A DNA stretch of 50,293 nt from Saprospiraceae bacterium. GTDB lineage: Bacteria; Bacteroidota; Bacteroidia; Chitinophagales; Saprospiraceae. The stretch lies in NCBI GenBank assembly GCA_024103005.1, contig JAGFJA010000015.1, forward strand, positions 1-50,293, in the 5' to 3' direction. The stretch's first letter is position 1. Every line of letters starts with the position of its first letter. The notes below the pieces were generated by a model that was given only the letters and a program-made list of their open reading frames with translations, searched no databases and was not told the origin of the DNA. This document shows, one piece after another, positions 47,025 to 50,293 of the stretch. A program made the position numbers and the translations under genes.

Positions 47025-50000
47025 ATGCGTATATTCCATTATACCCCGGTTCTCTTGATTCTTCTTTCAGGATTCTGCCTATATGGACAGGTAGGGCAAG
47101 TAGATATTCCTCGGATTGATTTAATGCCTGATCAACCCACGCCATACAGCATGAGGGACTGGAAGAAAGTGGCTCGTCAATATGACTCACTGATATACAA
47201 TATTCATGCTTCAGGCCAATACCTTCCACTTATTTCATTAAGACCTGCAGGATTTAATTATCCCGACCAGCAGTTTTATAATATGCAGACTTATGTAGGT
47301 TCCAAAAATACATCCAACAATGAAGCAATCAATTCCCTGCCATCGTTAGTCGGCGCAACCTTAGTCGGTATTGACAAGTCAGACCAGTTTGGCAAAAACT
47401 GGGTAATGATGAGTCAGGACTTCTTCAATGTAAAAAACGGTGAAAACATCTATCTCAACGGTAACAATACTTCAAGTGGCCACGACTGGTGGTACGATAT
47501 GATGCCCAACGTGTATTTTTATCAATTGGCAGATCTTTATCCGAATATCGGTGGAGAAAAAGACACGCAATTTATAACAATAGCCGACCGGATGCTTGAA
47601 GCTGTAAAAAAAATGGGGGGCAGTGATCACCCCTGGAGTTATCCAAATATGAATTATCGTGCCTGGAACTTCAAAACGATGGAACCCCTTGACGAAGGCG
47701 TCATTGAACCGGAAGCTGCAGGAGCTTTTGCATGGATACTGTATAACGCTTATACTAAGACAGGTCATCAACCTTATCTCAGTGGCGCATTGTGGAGCCT
47801 CGACTTCCTGAACCAGTTGAATCAAAACCCGTCTTATGAATTGCAATTACCTTATGGAACTTATATAGCTGCCAGAATGAATGCTGAAATCGGTACCAAT
47901 TATAATATAGAAAAAATGATCAACTGGAGTTTTGACCGCGGACCGCTAAGAGGCTGGGGTACCATAGTCGGAAAATGGGGAGGTTTGGACGTGTCAGGTC
48001 TTGTCGGAGAAGCAAATGACAATGGAAATGACTATGCTTTTCAGCTCAATGGAGTCCAACAGGCTGCTGCTCTCGTACCCATGGTCAGATACGACAAGCG
48101 TTTTGCCAAAGCAATAGGTAAGTGGACTCTTAACATAGCAAATGCTACCCGTCTTTTTTACCCCGGATTTTTACCATCTCATCTCCAAGATGGCTCAGAG
48201 TGGTCTGACGAATACGATCCTGACAGAGTCATCGGTTATGAGGCATTGAGGGAAAAGTGGAATGGAAATTCCCCATTCTCTACAGGAGATGCACTCAAAA
48301 GCGGGTGGGCAGCAACCAATTTAAGTTTATATAGCACTTCCAGTATTGGCTATTTGGGTGCCATCATTTCCACAACCGATGTAGATAAAATCTTACAGCT
48401 TGATCTGACTAAGACTGATTTTTACCAGGAGAAATCATATCCTACCTACCTTTACTATAATCCTTATTCTCAGGGGAAATCTATAACTATTGACCTTGGA
48501 GCTGAAAATAAAAGCATCTATGAGGCCATCAGCGAGTCAATGCCAATTGAAAATAAATCCGGCAATATCCAGCTGTCCATCCCCGCCCAAAGTGCCATCA
48601 TTGTGACTATCATTCCGCCAAATCCATCACTTGAGTATAATGAAAATAAGCTTCTCGCCAATGGTATCATCATAGATTACCGGCAAACAAAACAATCTTT
48701 TACATACACCCCAAAAATAATCGGACTGGCACCGGAATTTGACACCATCGAATTAAGCAATCAGGGAAAGATTTTTGCAAAGATTTTAGATAAAGATTCA
48801 GATCAGTTTACTTATTATTGGACATCCACTGCTGGCGTCATTTCCGGCGACAGTATGACAGTGACCTGGACTGCCCCCGATACCGAAGGAGCATACACTA
48901 TCAGCCTGATTGTCGAAGATGAGTCAGGCAACCGTGACACCCTATCCACAAAGGTAGTTGTCATCAGAGAGATCAATGTAAGTCCTGTCATCGACCTATT
49001 GAGCTATACATCTATATATACTCAACCCGGAGGTCAGATTAATCTCGAAGCCATCGCATCAGATGCCAACGGAGATGAGCTGTCCTATAGTTGGACAGCA
49101 GACTCAGGCACATTTTCAGATGCTCAGAATCCCAAAACAATCTGGACGGCACCGGACTCAGAAGGAATTTATAACTTGGAGATCAGTGTCACAGATCCAG
49201 GAGGATTAGCAACAGAAAAGTCAATAGTTGTGTTGGTAAAGAAATTTGAAGACACACAGGGTGAATTGGTAGCTTGGTATCCATTTTCAAACAATGTATT
49301 AGACAGTACAACCTATCATCATGACGGAATTCTAAGCGGTCCCTTGTTTGTTAATGATCTTTGGGGGCATAGTCGCCGGGCGCTGCAGTTCGACGGAACC
49401 AATGATTACATTAAGGTCAATGCAACTGCAGCCTTAAACTTTCAAAATGAGATTACAGTATCTTGCTGGATTAAACCGGGAACATTCCCTGAACGGGAAA
49501 GCTTTATTATTTCTCATGGAAGTTGGCAAAACAGGTGGAAACTGTCACTAACGCCCGAGCATTTGGTACGCTGGACGGTCCATACAGATGTCGGGATAGT
49601 AGATGTCGATGCACCTGAACCGCTTGTTTCAGGTCAACCCGTCTATTTAACCGCAACCTATGACGGAAAGATAATGATGATATATATCAATGGTGAACCT
49701 GTCGCTTTTAAACCACATACTGGCAAAATCTTACAGACAAATATTCCACTAACTATCGGACAGATGACTCCTGACGAAGCAAATTACAATTTTAAAGGAT
49801 TAATTGATGAGGCTATGATATACAACCATTCACTTATACCGGATGCGATAAAACAGCTGTTTCAAAGCCACACTTCCGAAACACACAGATACATATCAGG
49901 TCATGATCTAATTGCCTATCCCAATCCGGCATCCGTCGAATTAATGATCAAAATGCCCGTAAATCAGCAAGGCAACAAAATTTGGTTGATGGATATCAAC

Positions 50001-50138
50001 GGCAAAATTATTAAAACAATCTATCCTGACACCTTCGAGTATAAAGCAATAGATATCACTTCTTTACAATCCGGCTTTTATCTCATAGGAATTGAAACAT
50101 CAGAAGGAATTTATGTTCAGAAATGGATTAAGAAATAA
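47025..50138 (+). CDS. Secreted multidomain protein: helical enzyme-like domain, PKD/Ig modules, LamG, type A T9SS sorting domain
   Basis: 1037 aa from the ATG at 47025 (signal peptide MRIFHYTPVLLILLSGFCLYG); the frame extends to a GTG at 46965, but that would bury the signal. Residues ~25-430 look like an all-helical (alpha/alpha-barrel-like) domain with GHDWWYDMMPNVYF, IEPEAAGAFAWILYNAY and GWGTIVGKWGGLDVSG, suggesting a carbohydrate-active enzyme, family not identified. Residues ~565-648 and ~655-738 are two PKD/Ig-like modules (YYWTSTAGVISGDS; SYSWTADSGTFSDAQNPKTI). Residues ~745-942 are a LamG/concanavalin-like domain (VAWYPFSNN, ALQFDGTNDYIKV, KGLIDEAMIYNHSL). The end (958-1037) is a type A sorting domain starting LIAYPNPASVELMI. 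It should be exported by the T9SS; polysaccharide binding or degradation is an inference. Confidence 0.83.
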   Translation: MRIFHYTPVLLILLSGFCLYGQVGQVDIPRIDLMPDQPTPYSMRDWKKVARQYDSLIYNIHASGQYLPLISLRPAGFNYPDQQFYNMQTYVGSKNTSNNEAINSLPSLVGATLVGIDKSDQFGKNWVMMSQDFFNVKNGENIYLNGNNTSSGHDWWYDMMPNVYFYQLADLYPNIGGEKDTQFITIADRMLEAVKKMGGSDHPWSYPNMNYRAWNFKTMEPLDEGVIEPEAAGAFAWILYNAYTKTGHQPYLSGALWSLDFLNQLNQNPSYELQLPYGTYIAARMNAEIGTNYNIEKMINWSFDRGPLRGWGTIVGKWGGLDVSGLVGEANDNGNDYAFQLNGVQQAAALVPMVRYDKRFAKAIGKWTLNIANATRLFYPGFLPSHLQDGSEWSDEYDPDRVIGYEALREKWNGNSPFSTGDALKSGWAATNLSLYSTSSIGYLGAIISTTDVDKILQLDLTKTDFYQEKSYPTYLYYNPYSQGKSITIDLGAENKSIYEAISESMPIENKSGNIQLSIPAQSAIIVTIIPPNPSLEYNENKLLANGIIIDYRQTKQSFTYTPKIIGLAPEFDTIELSNQGKIFAKILDKDSDQFTYYWTSTAGVISGDSMTVTWTAPDTEGAYTISLIVEDESGNRDTLSTKVVVIREINVSPVIDLLSYTSIYTQPGGQINLEAIASDANGDELSYSWTADSGTFSDAQNPKTIWTAPDSEGIYNLEISVTDPGGLATEKSIVVLVKKFEDTQGELVAWYPFSNNVLDSTTYHHDGILSGPLFVNDLWGHSRRALQFDGTNDYIKVNATAALNFQNEITVSCWIKPGTFPERESFIISHGSWQNRWKLSLTPEHLVRWTVHTDVGIVDVDAPEPLVSGQPVYLTATYDGKIMMIYINGEPVAFKPHTGKILQTNIPLTIGQMTPDEANYNFKGLIDEAMIYNHSLIPDAIKQLFQSHTSETHRYISGHDLIAYPNPASVELMIKMPVNQQGNKIWLMDINGKIIKTIYPDTFEYKAIDITSLQSGFYLIGIETSEGIYVQKWIKK

Positions 50139-50293
50139 TGGAAAATTTAAAGAGATTAGGATTCCGACGACACTATCCCAAAAACTGTGTAAGTGGAAAA
50201 ATCATAGTCCGGATTTACAGTTTTATTCTATCGCCAAATATAAGGCTAAATTGGTTTAAAATCATTCCCCAGTTTCTTATAGGTTGCGTCCAT
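50138..50293 (+). other. Right-edge open frame, unresolved
   Basis: An ATG overlapping the previous stop (TAATG at 50136-50140) opens a frame of 52 codons that stays open to the window edge (MENLKRLGFRRHYPKNCVSG...). The residue make-up is not clearly protein-like, and the minus strand here ends a short frame (DATYKKLGNDFKPI, stop). It may be a gene start, a gene end on the other strand, or non-coding. Confidence 0.2.

Noticed and set aside
1-50293. CRISPR arrays, tRNA or rRNA genes, insertion sequences, prophage or defence genes
   Set aside because: None seen on reading the gaps and frames on both strands; repeats within the adhesin are protein-level SprB repeats, not CRISPR.

Overview
The window reads as chromosomal DNA of an uncultured-type Bacteroidota bacterium, most likely of the Saprospiria/Chitinophagia side of the phylum. 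Reasons seen in the sequence are: AT-rich intergenic DNA; promoter-like TAnnTTTG elements (the Bacteroidota -7 box) in front of many genes; type IX secretion system (T9SS) components; several proteins ending in T9SS sorting domains of type A or type B; and a eukaryote-like type-2 isoleucyl-tRNA synthetase. The genus is not resolved. No tRNA, rRNA, CRISPR array, transposase, integrase or phage gene was found; this is a core-genome region.

Layout. 1-7747: a T9SS/gliding block with gldJ (cut by the left edge, minus), a PorP/SprF-family outer membrane protein (minus), then porU and porV (plus). 7757-9189: purC and a 147-aa unknown (both minus). 9613-15670: two secreted proteins, a 1536-aa cohesin-like/SprB-repeat adhesin with a type B sorting domain and a serine hydrolase of the beta-lactamase/esterase fold with a type A sorting domain. 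15963-20079: ileS (plus) and a convergent NlpC/P60 hydrolase (minus). 20616-23449: a TlpA-like lipoprotein thioredoxin, a convergent Crp/Fnr-type regulator sharing a terminator hairpin with it, and an unknown predicted beta-barrel protein. 23654-28885: an M3 metallopeptidase, pyrR-pyrB with overlapping ends, and a second thioredoxin-fold exported protein.

29142-44703 (minus strand) is one long S10-spc-alpha ribosomal superoperon of 30 genes: rpsJ-rplCDWB-rpsS-rplV-rpsC-rplP-rpmC-rpsQ-rplNXE-rpsNH-rplFR-rpsE-rpmD-rplO-secY-map-infA-rpmJ-rpsMKD-rpoA-rplQ, closed by an intrinsic terminator. The rpsL-rpsG-fusA genes that often precede rpsJ are not next to it. 44704-45374 is a gene-poor gap. 45375-50138 holds an unknown predicted outer-membrane protein and a 1037-aa secreted multidomain protein (helical enzyme-like N-terminus, Ig/PKD-like modules, LamG, type A sorting domain).

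How the parts fit together: GldJ, PorP-like, PorU and PorV are secretion and processing parts, and three further proteins in the window (adhesin, serine hydrolase, LamG protein) carry the C-terminal signals such a machine recognises. The rest is housekeeping (purine and pyrimidine synthesis, translation). I did not find a convincing undescribed defence or mobile system. The best second-look items are the adhesin, the LamG protein, a near-leaderless pyrR promoter, a stem-loop in front of rplC and a candidate internal promoter before rplP.
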